Source: Tetracentron sinense | Lineage: Eukaryota > Streptophyta > Magnoliopsida > Trochodendrales > Trochodendraceae | Length of the DNA stretch: 64,000 nt | NCBI GenBank assembly: GCA_015143295.1 | Contig: CM026557.1 | Span: 33,365,965 to 33,429,964 of the forward strand | Direction of reading: 5' to 3' | In this document: piece by piece, positions 42,344 to 52,699 of the stretch | Layout of the letters: each line of letters opens with the position of its first letter | Numbering within the stretch: the first letter of the stretch is position 1 | The notes under the pieces: generated by a model | Databases searched by the model: none | What the model was told of the DNA's origin: nothing | What the model saw: the letters and a program-made list of their open reading frames with translations, nothing else | Position numbers and translations under genes: made by a program

Positions 42344-45300
42344 ATGACAAAGAAAAGTGTAGGGAAGAAGGTTGTTGCAAATCCTAAAGTTCAGAAGAGC
42401 CCAAGGAAGCCAACAAAGAGGACAAGCAATCCAACAAAGATTAAAAAAGTCCATGAAAATATGAAGTATGAATCCTCAGTCTCTCTTATTGATAGGGAGG
42501 GCCAGCCTTCCTCCAAATGCACTCAGGCTTTTTAGTGGGAGATGAAACAGAATTTTCAGAGTGTGTCAAATAGAATGACTGTATAGAAGGAGCAAGTGTT
42601 TGGGGGTTTGACGGACCAGTACACATTCACATTTTGTGGTATGGTGACTCACTTCTTTCTCAAACACCACATAGGAGATATGGAGTTTGAGATTGAGGGG
42701 GTCTTGATGAAATTTAGGGAGTTGGATTTTGCCCTAGCCATGAGCCTTAGATTCACTCCTTCTACCCCCTATGATATCCAATTGGGAGGAGTAGAAACTT
42801 AGGAAGAAGATGTTCCCCTAAAGGAAGCCCGGAGAAATCCATAAGGAAGATTTATTAAAGAAGATCTAGAGGCTTGGGAAGAAGTATAATATGAAAGCCA
42901 TGTAGCTAGGCTTGATTTTTTTTGTAGAGAGTTTTTTGAATGCAAAGATCTCCACTGCCTGTGTAGATGAGAGATGGTGGGCTCTTGTCGCGACCCAAAA
43001 TATCCCCTAGGAGTTAGGGATACTTTAGCTCGTGACCACCTTATCATACATCTCATATGATACATAAGGCACATGAACAACCTGTCAGTGTACACAGACA
43101 TACATAGTGGAAATGATTTAAACATATAGCGGAAGCAGAAAATATAATTAAACACTCCTATTCCCTTGGTCCAAGTGTGAACCAACAAAATACATATGTG
43201 TAAATATCTAAAAGGGTGGAGTGGACAAGTCCCACTCTCACTTAACAAAATCAAGTATCCTTCTAACTATCGTAGTCAACAAAAATCAAAGTCATAATGT
43301 CTATCTAGTGGGCCATCATCCTGGTAGTGGTCCATAGAAGGCTCCGGGTCGTAGTACTCTTCCTCTACCCAAGGCTCTGTACCACACAAATCGAAGGGAA
43401 CCCGAGCACCTGCCGATGATAACAAATATCGGCTGAGTGTGGAATACTCAGCGTATACATACTACAAACAATAAAGCAATAATAGCATAGAACATGCGAA
43501 TTATGGAGAATGAAATCCTTAAAACATATCAAAGCATGGAAACCGTGAAATAACACATGATGAAATCCGAAACCAAAATCGTGTGAGTCATGCGATAATC
43601 ATAGCCTTGTGAGTTCTTAGAGTTCATAGAGTTCCTTAGAGTTATTTATGATCTATAGAGACATAGAGCAATACCGTAGAGCATAACCATAGAGATCTTA
43701 GAGCAATTACATTTGTGATCCTTAGAGCTTGTGAACCGATCTTAGACATTATCATAGAGTTTCTTATGAGTTTAACATGATACTTAGAGCTTGTGAACCG
43801 ATCTTAGACAATATCATGGAGTTTCTTAGAATCATCATATAAGTCACTTATTCAAAAACCCTTTTTGTAATATTGAGAATTCCATGAAAAAAACCCCGAT
43901 TCATGCGAGACATGTGAACATATGAGAGAATAATACATTTAATCACCAAAAACCCTTAGAGGCATTAAACCAAACACATAGAGTGCATAATAGTGATAGT
44001 TTACATCCAAGTATAAAACAACATCCCATACCATATAAAATCAAGATTTATAGTATAGAATAAGAAGAAGATCCTTTAGTAACTAGTGTTATCACAAGAT
44101 TGGTAGTAGAATGTATCTACATTAGTGAAATCGATAACTTTGATTCCAAGAGCTTGGAACACGTGAGAACTTTGAGTTCCTTGTTGAAAAACACTGAAGG
44201 AGGAAAGATCTTGATCTTCTCTTCAAGCTTGAGCAACTCCCTTAGCTTTCTCCTTCTTCTTCCTCTCAAAACCCTCTTAAAATAAGCTTCAAGGGTTTCT
44301 AAAACCCTAAGACATGAACTAAGCCTTTTATAGGCAAAGGGGTGATGGCTAAAGACTTAAAGATCCCTAATGAAGAAAATCTGCGTATAACCGATCGATC
44401 GGTGGTCAAGACCGAGCGATCGGTGGCTTATCGAGCGATCGGTGGTTTCAATCGAGAGATTGGTTGAAAACACCCTCTCTGACATTTTTCCCCATACAAA
44501 TTAGTTAACCAATCGAAAGCTACCGATCGATCGGTAGATGACCGGTCGATCGGTGTTTATCACTGAGCGATCGGTGCTCTCCTGTTTTGCTGCAAAACCC
44601 TTTTTTCCACTACTTGGACCTTCTCCAATCTAATTCCAATACCTTATAGACTCAAAACACACTCCTTTAGGCTATGTATATCCATCAACACATATACAGT
44701 ATACATCCAAACATTTTCATCAGCATAAACCCATTAATGTACAAGACTACCTTGAACACTATTCACACACTATTCACTACTTAGTGAAATGAAGATTCGG
44801 GGTTCTATAGCTCTAGTGGAAGACCTTCTAGCCTTCAATAGTTATCCATGGGGAGTATTTGGATACAAAAATTTGAAGGCGTCTTTGGAGTCTGTACTCT
44901 CCATTGGCAGCTACAGATACAACTTATATGGCTGCTCCTTTGCATTCCAGGTAATAGAACTATAGTTTATCATTATAGTTTTTATACTTAATTGTTTTTT
45001 AATACTTTATGACTTAATTGCTTTATTGTAACAGGTTTGGGTACTGGAATGTATTCCCTCATTCGCGAGATGGGGGCAGGATATCATGTCCTCTTCGGAT
45101 CCCATCCCGGTGATGCCCAATACATTTCCTCGGTTCCTACATTAGAAGATCACGACCTACATTAAATATAGGGATACCTAGCGGGTGTTAATGACTCCAA
45201 ATGTAAGTGTTTATTTTATTAATTATTACATTAAATATAAGTATTTCTTATATTACTAATGTAACTAACTTTTTTACTTATTCTTGTAGGTTGAGGTTCT

Positions 45301-46140
45301 ACCACCCCTTGTGCCCACTCAGAGAGAGATGGAAAAGCTGGCAGTGATTGACGTACTCACCCAACTTGGAGGGTTGGACTCGGCAGTCCACAAAGAGCGA
45401 GACCTTCCTCCTAAAGAGAAGGGGGAGGAGAAAAAAGACAAGGACGAGGACGAGGACAAGGAGGGAGAGGAAGAAGAGGAGGAAGAGGAGGAAGAGGAAG
45501 AGGAGGATGTGACATCTTCCCCTCTTACCAGGAAGAGGAAGGAGGCATGAAGAGATTGTACTTCTGATAGTAGCCTTTTGGACCAGTTCAAGCTCTACAT
45601 TGATGAGGCTATTAAGAGGAGAGATGAAAACCATAAAGCCGATATTCGAGCGAGTGAAGGCCGCCTCGAGGCGATTGTAAATAAGTTGAGTGAGGAGGTT
45701 AGACAGTTGAATAGAGAAGTTTGCAGGGTAAGTACTCTATTTTATTTTGAAATTTATTTAAAAACTAGAATTTCCCCTTTGATAAAATGATAATTGTATT
45801 TGCAGCGCAGGATGACAATCCCTCGAGGAAGCGCACCGGCTACATTTATCACAGAAAGACAAAGGTCGGTCGAACAGTCTCCACCTCCACTACACCTTGA
45901 GGAAACTACAGTCTCTACTTTTGTTGTATAGTATAATGAGGTATGTAATTTGCACAATTGTTTTACACTAAATTTGTTTTGTTTGTTACTGATCTGAGTT
46001 CTACAATTTTGTTTGCAGAAGGTTTTTGATGGTACATCAGTAAGTTTTGCTACACCAGTCAGTGTAGACTCGCCCGTGACTATGGAGCTGACAGTCAATG
46101 AGGCACCACCTCAGAAGGTGAAGAGGGTCCGAACACCCCA
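42344..46140 (+). pseudogene. DUF1985-type passenger gene of the MULE, broken
   Basis: DUF1985 proteins are plant-specific, often fused to a Ulp1-like SUMO protease and often MULE-borne; their role is unclear. The frame opens at 42344 with MTKKSVGKKVVANP and a basic Lys/Pro stretch, and meets a stop at 42533. After a short gap it reads FCGMVTHFFLKHHIGDMEFE and VLMKFRELDFALAMSLRF, the DUF1985 start. Later parts read WEEV-YESHVARLDFFCREF, with stops at about 42798, 42841 and 42887. A solo LTR (42986-44809) interrupts the domain. Then come EDLLAFNSYPWGVFGYKNLK (DUF1985 end), a GT-AG intron, and VWVLECIPSFARWGQD with stops. An exon at 45291-45729 has an acidic EEEEEED run and a coiled-coil-like segment (DQFKLYIDEAIKRRDENHKA). 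Two small exons follow at about 45806-45940 and 46019-46140. No Cys-48 protease domain is seen. Confidence 0.8.
42986..44809 (-). mobile_element. Solo LTR (1.82 kb) inside the MULE passenger gene
   Basis: It starts TGTCGCGACCCAAAAT and ends GGGGTTCTATA. It is flanked by the perfect 5-bp target duplication GCTCT (42981-42985 and 44810-44814). The left border matches the element B LTR terminus. On the minus strand CGATCGATCGG-type motifs (44388-44575) precede a TATA box (CCTATAAAAGG, near 44326). A GTGAGTTCTTAGAG-type array lies at 43600-43860. It is younger than the MULE it sits in. Confidence 0.93.
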
Positions 46141-47715
46141 TTCACTGGATCTGAATGCACTGCAGTTACTGTACCCGGGTTGCGTTTCTTAAGCTCGTGG
46201 AAATAAGCTAGGAGATCCGCATATGATGTGTTGAATGATCCTCTAAGTTTCTCTATTGCAATTTCTCGAGATTTTCATGCTTTCTTGTAACTGGGTTTGA
46301 CCCCAAACTCGCGCCATATATCATTTAAAATCTTTCTTAGCCTATACACATCATGCTCCTCGATATGTGATAGAATGCACTCGCTCAACACCCAGCTTCT
46401 TGCTTGCACATTATCTTCCTCAGTCGATGACTGACAAGAGTGTATTCCAGCATAGCTCTTTATCTTGAATTGGCCAGAACCATTAACTCTTGATGCATGT
46501 AGTCGTCATTTGCAATTCTAAACAAGACATTTCAATGTGTATCGTTGTTTATCTGAACGTATTACCTTGAATTGAAAGTTCTTGCGCATCGCATACTTAT
46601 GAATAACCTCTGCAGTGCCTTCTTGTCTTTAAAACATTGAGCAAGTTTGACTACTGTCTCATCTTGCAACATAAATTCAACATCCGAACCTTCATTGTGC
46701 ACCGGAATATCCTCATATTGTGCATTCTCAATAGGATTGTTTGTTGTGTCCTTATTACGCATCTCTGGGGTGAGAGGAGGACTGTTATGGTTACAAAACA
46801 ATATGAAAGTAGAGAGAGTTTCATATTTGAATCTATAGTTTCGAAAAAGTTTTCTTAGTAGAGTTATAAAGACAAGAATCTATTTGAAGCTAGGGAAGTC
46901 GTTTACGATGACCTCCGCACCAAGATTTGCATATTTTGGGATGACATCATTCATAACATCATCTATTGAATCGATTTCATCAAAATCCTTCATATGCAAA
47001 TTGTCATTGATGTCATCAAGATCCTTCATATACAAATTGTCATTGATGTCATCAAGATCCTTCATATACAAATTGTCATTGATGTCTTCTACACCATCTG
47101 AATGCCAACAACATCCTTCATATGCAAATTGTCTTCTTTTATATTAGTCAGCCTATCTGTATTGTACTCAGAATCATAATTCAATCCTCCAACAACTTCA
47201 AAGGAGACATCCTTTTGTTTGAATAAATGTTCTCTAGAAACTTCGATGGGAACATACTCTTGGTTGCATACATGTTCTTTGGCAACTTCGATATGAACAA
47301 ACTCTTGGTTGCATACATGTTCTCTACAAACTTCGATAGGAACATACTCTTCCTTTGAAATATGCTTCCTTCTTTCCTCATTCGATATGTATAAGGGAAG
47401 ATAAATATCATTTCGTTCCATAATCATATAAGGAAAAGTTGACAAAGATTCATCATTAGCAATTTCGATTGGTGGAATTGGGTTTGAGAAAGGAAAAAAG
47501 AACCTTAAAGTAATATCGCACTCAGACGGTTTGGAATTGGTAAGTCAATAAACTTTAGACAAGAGCTCTTTGTGTGTAATACTGCTATCTACTAGTAGAC
47601 ACTGAGCCATTCCACCTCGATAACAGATACCTTGTGCTCTATTTTCCAACAATCCACCACTTTTCATATCCCATTTTCCATCATAACAACAAATTAATGA
47701 TACTTTTAGCACCAT
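46140..47715 (-). pseudogene. mudrA-type MULE transposase gene, N-terminal part only
   Basis: mudrA transposases bind the MULE ends and cut with a DDE core. The minus strand starts MVLKVSLICCYDGKWDMKSG, typical of plant MULE transposase N-termini (K/EWD, then GG). A spacer follows with two coding minisatellites: 16-residue units (EEYVPIEVCREHVCNQ and variants, 47180-47370) and 12-residue units (YMKDLDDINDNL, 46980-47090). Next comes the MuDR N-terminal domain (VKLAQCFKDKKALQRLFISM, ARTFNSR, 46562-46690). Then, with stops and shifts, come NGSGQFKIKSYAGIHSCQ, ARSWVLSECILSHIEEHDV and FNTSYADLLAYFHELKKRNP, ending VTAVHSDP near 46145. The DDE domain and SWIM zinc finger are missing. A stop lies in the first part (about 47547, in VY-LTN). 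It converges with the DUF1985 passenger gene at its 3' end. Confidence 0.8.
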
Positions 47716-47774
47716 CGTTAATAAGAAACATATTATTGATTAGTTAGATAAGGGACAAATGAATGAGTTGTGAA

Positions 47775-48175
47775 AATAAGCAAATGGTTGATGACATCAG
47801 CAAATGGTCGATGTATGGAAGGGACAGGGTCGACATAGTGTACATGAGCAAAGGGTCGATGCAAAGATGTAAATGGTCGATGCATGAAAGGGACATGGTC
47901 AATACAGTGTACATGAGCAAAGGGTCGATGCAAATTAACAAATGGTCGATGCCAATATGCAAATGGTCGATGTATGGAAGGGACATGGTAGACATAGTGT
48001 AGATGGTCAATGAAAATCAGCAAACGGTTGATGCAAGTACCCTAAGGGTCGATACAAAATTGTATCAAGTGTTTCGACAACATCGACTTCTCAAGCAAAA
48101 TGTATTGACCAGGTCGATACATGTTATAAACATGTATCGACCCTGAACCGATTTCCATCGGCTTCATCCCCTACA
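47775..48175. repeat. Right subterminal TCGAT/ATCGA array of the MULE
   Basis: About 10 copies of GGTCGATG, GGTCGATAC or ATCGACC are visible in 400 bp, in a ~25-40-bp rhythm (AAATGGTCGATGTATGGAAG, AAGGGTCGATGCAAA). It faces the left array, just upstream of the mudrA start codon. Confidence 0.85.
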
Positions 48176-48587
48176 TCTCTAAAACTTATTTAACGACTAG
48201 ATTGTCGGAGAAAACCTCAATGTAAAGGCTCCTTAGATTACTCAAAACCTTATATACCATTAGTAAGAAGTTAATCACAAGTTATAGAGATTAATAAATC
48301 AAAACATACCTTTCTAGGTTTTGGTTATCATAAGATAAATGATTATCACACAAAACCCATGAGTTTGGAGTTCGTTGGAAAAGAATTCACACAAAAAAGA
48401 ATGAGTTTGGATCGGAGTTCACCGGAAAATTTTTCGGGATAATGCACCTAAATACGTAAACCACACCGATTCCCACCTTTTTTGAAAGTTAATGCATTCA
48501 TGGTTGATTGTTTAATGCTTGAAGGTAGTGAAAGGGTATTTTAAACTTTACATATATCCATAATAACAAAAAAAAAATACTTCAAAA

Positions 48588-48667
48588 GGGCATTTAGAGA
48601 GAATGTTTTTTAAAACGTGGGTATCTAGGAAGAAGCCCATACTGAGGGGCGATCCGGGAAAAACCTC
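48588..48667 (-). repeat. Right terminal inverted repeat of the MULE
   Basis: Read on the minus strand it starts GAGGTTTTTCCCGGATCGCC, followed by AGTATGGGCTTCTTCC and CTCTCTAAATGCCC. It pairs with the left end. Confidence 0.9.
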
Positions 48668-48840
48668 TCAAAAAATCTCTGTCGCTCTCTCTCTCTGTAG
48701 AGACTTCAAGGGTTCAGACATCCTCCTAGAGCTTTCTCTCTCAGAAACGAGAGATCTCTTCAATGTCGATTCGACGCTTTTGATCTCCCTCGGAAACTAC
48801 CATAAGAAATCGAAGCTGAACAGGAAAGAAAACAAAAGAA
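48668..48840 (+). promoter_or_regulatory. Presumed 5' UTR of the PMT6-like gene
   Basis: CT-rich (CTCTCTCTCTCTGTAGAGAC) then A-rich sequence running into the start codon, as usual for plant 5' UTRs. The MULE right end adjoins it, so the native promoter must lie on the far side of the MULE (left of 41200) or be replaced by MULE sequence. Confidence 0.5.
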
Positions 48841-48997
48841 ATGGGGGGTTTTGTTCTGTCCTCCGCATTTGATTCGAAATCAGGGCAGCTGATCTTGGTC
48901 ACTCTCCTTATCATGGTCGCTTCTTTCTACACGGGTACCCTCTTCGGAAACAAAAGCGCCATTTATGTACAACAGACTCCCTTGGAATCATCGCCTG
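48841..48997 (+). CDS. First exon of a PMT6-like probable methyltransferase
   Basis: Plant PMT proteins are type II Golgi membrane proteins with two methyltransferase-like domains, linked to pectin methylation. The exon codes for 52 residues: MGGFVLSSAFDSKSGQLILV, then TLLIMVASFYTGTLFGNKSA and IYVQQTPLESSP. The short cytosolic tail, single hydrophobic anchor (about residues 17-32) and SGQ-I-V-L-MV-SFYTG-LFG-N--IYV pattern closely match the N-terminus I recall for Arabidopsis PMT6 (At3g10200). The start context AAAGAAATGGG is good. A GT donor (48998) follows codon phase 1. No later exon (Cys-rich region, PFGGGTH-type motif) is visible. Beyond it lie a SINE and retroelement scraps, so either the first intron runs past 64000 or the gene is broken. 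A MULE ends 173 bp upstream. Confidence 0.68.
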
Positions 48998-49318
48998 GTA
49001 CGCCTTCTTCCCTTTGAACTGGCACCGACAAACTAGCAAACGGTTGGATCATTCATATAGAATGTTGGGGTTTGATTTTTTTAGTTGATAATTGAGCCTT
49101 GAACTTTTCGGGAATGCAAATTCGATCTTATTGCTTAGAGAACAAGTAGAAATGTTGGATGTAATTTTCTTTTGATTGCTACATTCAGTATTCAGTTCTG
49201 GTTCTGTGGTTGATCTGGTTGGAATGCAAGGCAACGATCTACATGAAAGGAGGGATTTACAACCATTTATGCAAGACATGAAAACCAGAAACTGCCCCTA
49301 AAAGTTCTTGTTATGTGC
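48998..49318 (+). other. Start of intron 1 of the PMT6-like gene
   Basis: Non-coding sequence with T-rich stretches after the GT donor. No exon seen. Confidence 0.4.
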
Positions 49319-49329
49319 ATCTTAGGAGC

Positions 49330-49529
49330 AACCACAAAGGGTTGGTGTAGTTGGCTAGCGTCCCGGGTTTGCTCCCTGTGGTTGTGTGTTCAACTCCCAC
49401 TCCTCGACTTACCCTGGTATCTGTAGGGAAAATCCCGACTGGTCGGTGCGGATACCCAAAGCGACTACTAGTCCTTGGCTTGAAGGCTTTGGGACACCCT
49501 CCATTACCAAAAAAGAAAAGAAAAAGAAA
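49330..49529 (+). mobile_element. SINE with 11-bp target duplication
   Basis: A 200-bp unit carries pol III promoter boxes: an A-box-like GTTGGTGTAGTTGGCTAGCG and a B-box-like TGTGTTCAACTCCC. It has an A-rich tail (AAAAAAGAAAAGAAAAAGAA). It is flanked by the perfect duplication ATCTTAGGAGC (49319-49329 and 49530-49540), as expected from LINE-driven retroposition. It sits in what would be intron 1 of the PMT6-like gene. The perfect duplication suggests a fairly recent insertion. Confidence 0.88.
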
Positions 49530-49559
49530 ATCTTAGGAGCTTGTGTTGGAAAAGTATAT

Positions 49560-50215
49560 TACTTATATTGTTTGGTGTTTTGTTTAGTACATGGAATATA
49601 GCTGTCGTAGTACATTCCTTAGGAGAGGAATCACAAAGGGTCTCTCTTACCTCTTTTCATATGGGAATTGATCTCATCCAATTGTTGGAGAAGACGAAGG
49701 GTAACATATTTTGGCCAGAATTTGTTGAAGCAATTTGCATTCGATTCAGGCCAAGCGATTTTTGAAGATTTCGGAGGGTCCCTCACAAAACTCCACCAAA
49801 TATCAACGGTCCGTGAATATCATTCCAATTAAAATGGCTGGCTAATCTAATTACAGGCATGACCTATTGGGTACTAGTCAATTGCTTTGTGAGTGGTCAA
49901 ATCAATGACATAAGGCACCGTCTACTTATGTTTAGCCCCAAAATAATGATGCAAGCTCTGGGTTTACGTGAGGACAAACTCTTTTCTTGGTGGGGAGAAT
50001 TTACACCCTCCCCTCTACGGAAGTCCCCACACTCCGTTGGTAATATACTTTGGAATTCACAGTTCTTATCATATGCTTGAAACCCGTGCAACAATGAATG
50101 AAAGGAGAGTTAAAGGCCTATGTAACACTCAAATGAGCACTTATGCCAAGTCATTGCTGCAAGATGCAACAACTCTTCTTGATCGATAGGGGCAATAACA
50201 ATCCGATAGAGAAAA
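49560..50215 (+). mobile_element. gag remnant of a Ty3/gypsy chromovirus (fossil)
   Basis: Plus-strand frames read KGNIFWPEFVEAICIRFRPS DF, then TYWVLVNCFVSGQINDIRHR and PKIMMQALGL. This is the retrotransposon gag domain pattern W-EF--A---RF-PSDFED, FVSGL--DIR. Then come ERRVKGLCN and a decayed zinc-knuckle region ending at QQLFLID. It is broken. The adjacent minus-strand fragment at 52030-52656 may be of a similar lineage. Confidence 0.75.
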
Positions 50216-50224
50216 TGCTTGATG

Positions 50225-51016
50225 AAGACAAGGATAAGAGAAACCATCCATTTTTTGTATTCAAGAAACTAATATGGGAGATATCCAGGAGCATCGGATT
50301 AGGAGAAAGGGACGTTTGGGGTATTTAATTTCCGGATTGCGCAGCCATCCCATTAATTGGGGCATCGGGGGGGAATTCTGTTGATTAGGGATAAGGAGAA
50401 GATTGAAGTTTTGGAGTCAGAGCTGGGGCTTACTTAGTTTCTATCATTTATCGATTGGTAAGGGACAATTTCAAATAGGTTTTCTCTGGGGTCTATGGAT
50501 TGTTGGAAGATTTGGATGGTCTTCTTTTTGGAATGAATTGAATGATGCGAGTGATAGATGAAAAGCCACATGGTGTTTGGGAAGAAACTTTAACTACATT
50601 TGATTTTTCACAGAGAGAAAATGGAGACGTCCTTGAAATGCCAAAATGAGGAGGTTTGGGGAGTTTATATTCTGACATGGATTGATAGGATATGACGTGA
50701 AAGGAGCTCAATTTATTCAGTCTCAAATGACTTCTAGCTTGTTAGCAAGCAGATTGGATAGATTTCTTATCAGGCATAAGTGGGAAAATCACTTTCCTAA
50801 TATTATCCAGTAATCTCTTCGTAGACTAGGCTTACATTGGAATCTGTTCCAATTGTATTGGTATCAACGTGTTTTAAAGGGGGACACACTATTTAGGTTA
50901 AAAAATATGTGGCTTGAGGACGATATATTTAAAGAGTTATTGGCTTACGTGTGCAAGTTAGAGGATGTTTGGGGATCTGCCAGCACCAGATTTGACCTTA
51001 AGCTGAAAACCGTTAA
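50225..51016 (+). mobile_element. LINE (L1-type) endonuclease-region remnant
   Basis: Plus-strand frames give a decayed apurinic-type endonuclease of a plant L1 LINE: VFLQETNMG-like start, ATWCLGRNFNYI (the GDFN motif region), KGAQFIQSQMTSSLLASRLD RFL, KWENHFPNI and FRLKNMWLEDDIFKELLAYV. Several stops and shifts interrupt it (for example after NDASDR near 50561). The RT domain is absent because an LTR sequence begins at 51017. Confidence 0.8.
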
Positions 51017-51985
51017 TGTAGAGACCCGCATTTATTTTCATGTCATTATCGTGTTTAATAAGGGTAAAATAGTCAAACTAGGTATACATTGGATGTTTAA
51101 TGCTAAATTGTGTTCATAGGGGGTTTAAGGTAATTAAACGACCAATTAAAAGTGGAAAAATGAAGAAAGTAAGGAAAATGGGTACAAGGCGTTCGAACGG
51201 ACAACCCTCCGTTTGAAGCCGTTCGAACAGATTTGAGAGCGTTCGAACGACCCATTTGAAAGTGCAAAACAGAATCGGCCTTGGCCCTCCGTTCGATAGC
51301 CGTTCGAATGGCCATCGAGAGGCATTCGAATGGGCACTAAGGCCGTTCAATCGGCCTGCGCAGAAAATTTACAGAAATGCCATTATGCGCAGATTTGTAA
51401 GGTTTTAAACCCTAGGGCTATAAATAGAACATTTAATTCGAGGGTTTAGAACATTTTAATGGTTCTAACCTAATAGAGAGATAAGAGAGAGAAACCTAGG
51501 GTTTCTCAGGGATTCTTGCTTGTGAAGGAGGAGATTGCTCGGAGAGGAAGAGGAAAGCTTAGAAATCACCCGGGAGCCTTCCTTGAGCGATTTGGATTGA
51601 AGGGAACGATCCCAAAGGTCGATATCCTCTCTAATGTAACTCTATTATGTTTTGTTGCATGATTAAACATGATCAAGGCAAGAGTATTGGATGTTTAACA
51701 TGATTAGGGGAAGATTATTGTGTATTAAGCTTGAAATGAAGTATTGCATGTGTTTATGGGTTTTGCCAAACATAATAAAGGGAATAAATGTTGTATTATG
51801 ATGTTTGATATTATTTATGTTTAAATTAGAAAATGGGAGTTGATGGTGGATGTATTTGGGTGATCTTTATGTTTTTGTAGAGGGATGTGAATGGATGATG
51901 GAATGTTAAAATGGAGGAAGGGCAAATTGTACATAAATCATGGATTAGACGTGTTAACTAGGATGCTTAGAAATGTTAAATGCTT
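51017..51985 (+). mobile_element. Partial LTR, plus orientation
   Basis: It starts TGTAGAGACCCGC directly after the LINE remnant. GTTCGAACGG-type palindromic motifs (51188-51355) precede a TATA box (CTATAAATAG, 51418), then CTAGGGTTTCTC and an AGAGAGAGAAA leader. No internal domain, partner LTR or target duplication is visible, and the right border with the next fragment is unclear. Confidence 0.7.
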
Positions 51986-52029
51986 AAGATGGTTGGACGC
52001 CTCCTTGAAATTCGGGTATGTCAATCTTT

Positions 52030-52656
52030 AGTCCGGCTTCCCACGCCGTGAATGAAAGTTTATTCTAGGATTTTCCACCGTGGTTCTCCCTCTCCTTGGG
52101 CTGTATTTTCCATAGGGGCTTTCGAACTCGCCTTTCCCTCCTCTACAGAACTCAGAGGTGGAAATCGACTCATTTGTTGATTATCCCTTGCTGCTAGTGC
52201 AGCAACCTAAACTGTCAACGCCTTGATCTGCTGTGTTAATCGGACTACATCATCACGTTTGAGCACTTCGTTGAGAGACGCGTTTCGACCACCACCATGT
52301 CTAGGCGACATGATGCAGGAACGAAACCTGGCTCTAATACCAACTGATGCAGCGTGTGCTAGAAAATGACTCTGATCGTGCCAATCACACAAACTTCCAT
52401 AAATTTGTTGATTTTCCTCAAGGAAAATACCAGTAATAATGGGCATCCACTGTCTTGTTGATTCGCAGGAATATCAAGAACAATAGTGAAAAGAGAGAAC
52501 TCCCTATAATTTTATTCAAAACAAATTGTCCTTGCCTTGTGGCTTACCACTCTATAAATATGATGCTAAATTAAGTAAAATACAAAAATTTCTAAAAATG
52601 GAAAAAAAGTGAACTAACCATGGAAATTACTAATATTGAATATTAGAAGCATAACA
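52030..52656 (-). mobile_element. 5' end of a short-LTR gypsy element (fossil)
   Basis: On the minus strand: an LTR of about 312 bp (52345-52656, starting TGTTATGC and ending CTGCATCA); a primer-binding site TGGTATTAGAGC (52331-52342); then a gag start MSPRHGGGRNASLNEVLKRD, with a coiled segment VVRLTQQIKALTV. The short LTR and iMet primer site would fit a Reina-like chromovirus. Only this end is present. Confidence 0.72.
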
Positions 52657-52699
52657 GAATTGATGGTGTGCAATTTTGACTTCTAAAACTAAAGTTCTT

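Larger units (their letters stand above)
41200..48667. mobile_element. Mutator-like element (MULE) with DUF1985 passenger and mudrA remnant
   Basis: The element is 7.47 kb, or about 5.64 kb without the solo LTR inside it. Its ends are long inverted repeats starting GAGGTTTTTCCC. Inside the ends lie dense TCGAT subterminal arrays. A plus-strand DUF1985-type gene (from 42344) and a minus-strand mudrA-type transposase gene (from 47715) converge near 46140. Plant MULEs carrying DUF1985/Ulp1-type genes beside mudrA are known (the Kaonashi group described in Arabidopsis), and this resembles that class. No catalytic DDE core or Ulp1 protease domain is visible, so this copy is non-autonomous. The flanks are A-rich (AAAACAAAT left, TCAAAAAAT right), which is at best a decayed 9-bp target duplication. 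Confidence 0.88.

Noticed and set aside
45299-45634. Minus-strand serine-rich frames
   Set aside because: They are the complement of the GAGGAAGAGG-rich acidic exon of the DUF1985 gene on the plus strand.
41191-48676. Exact 9-bp target duplication of the MULE
   Set aside because: AAAACAAAT and TCAAAAAAT agree at only six of nine positions in A-rich sequence, which is not convincing.
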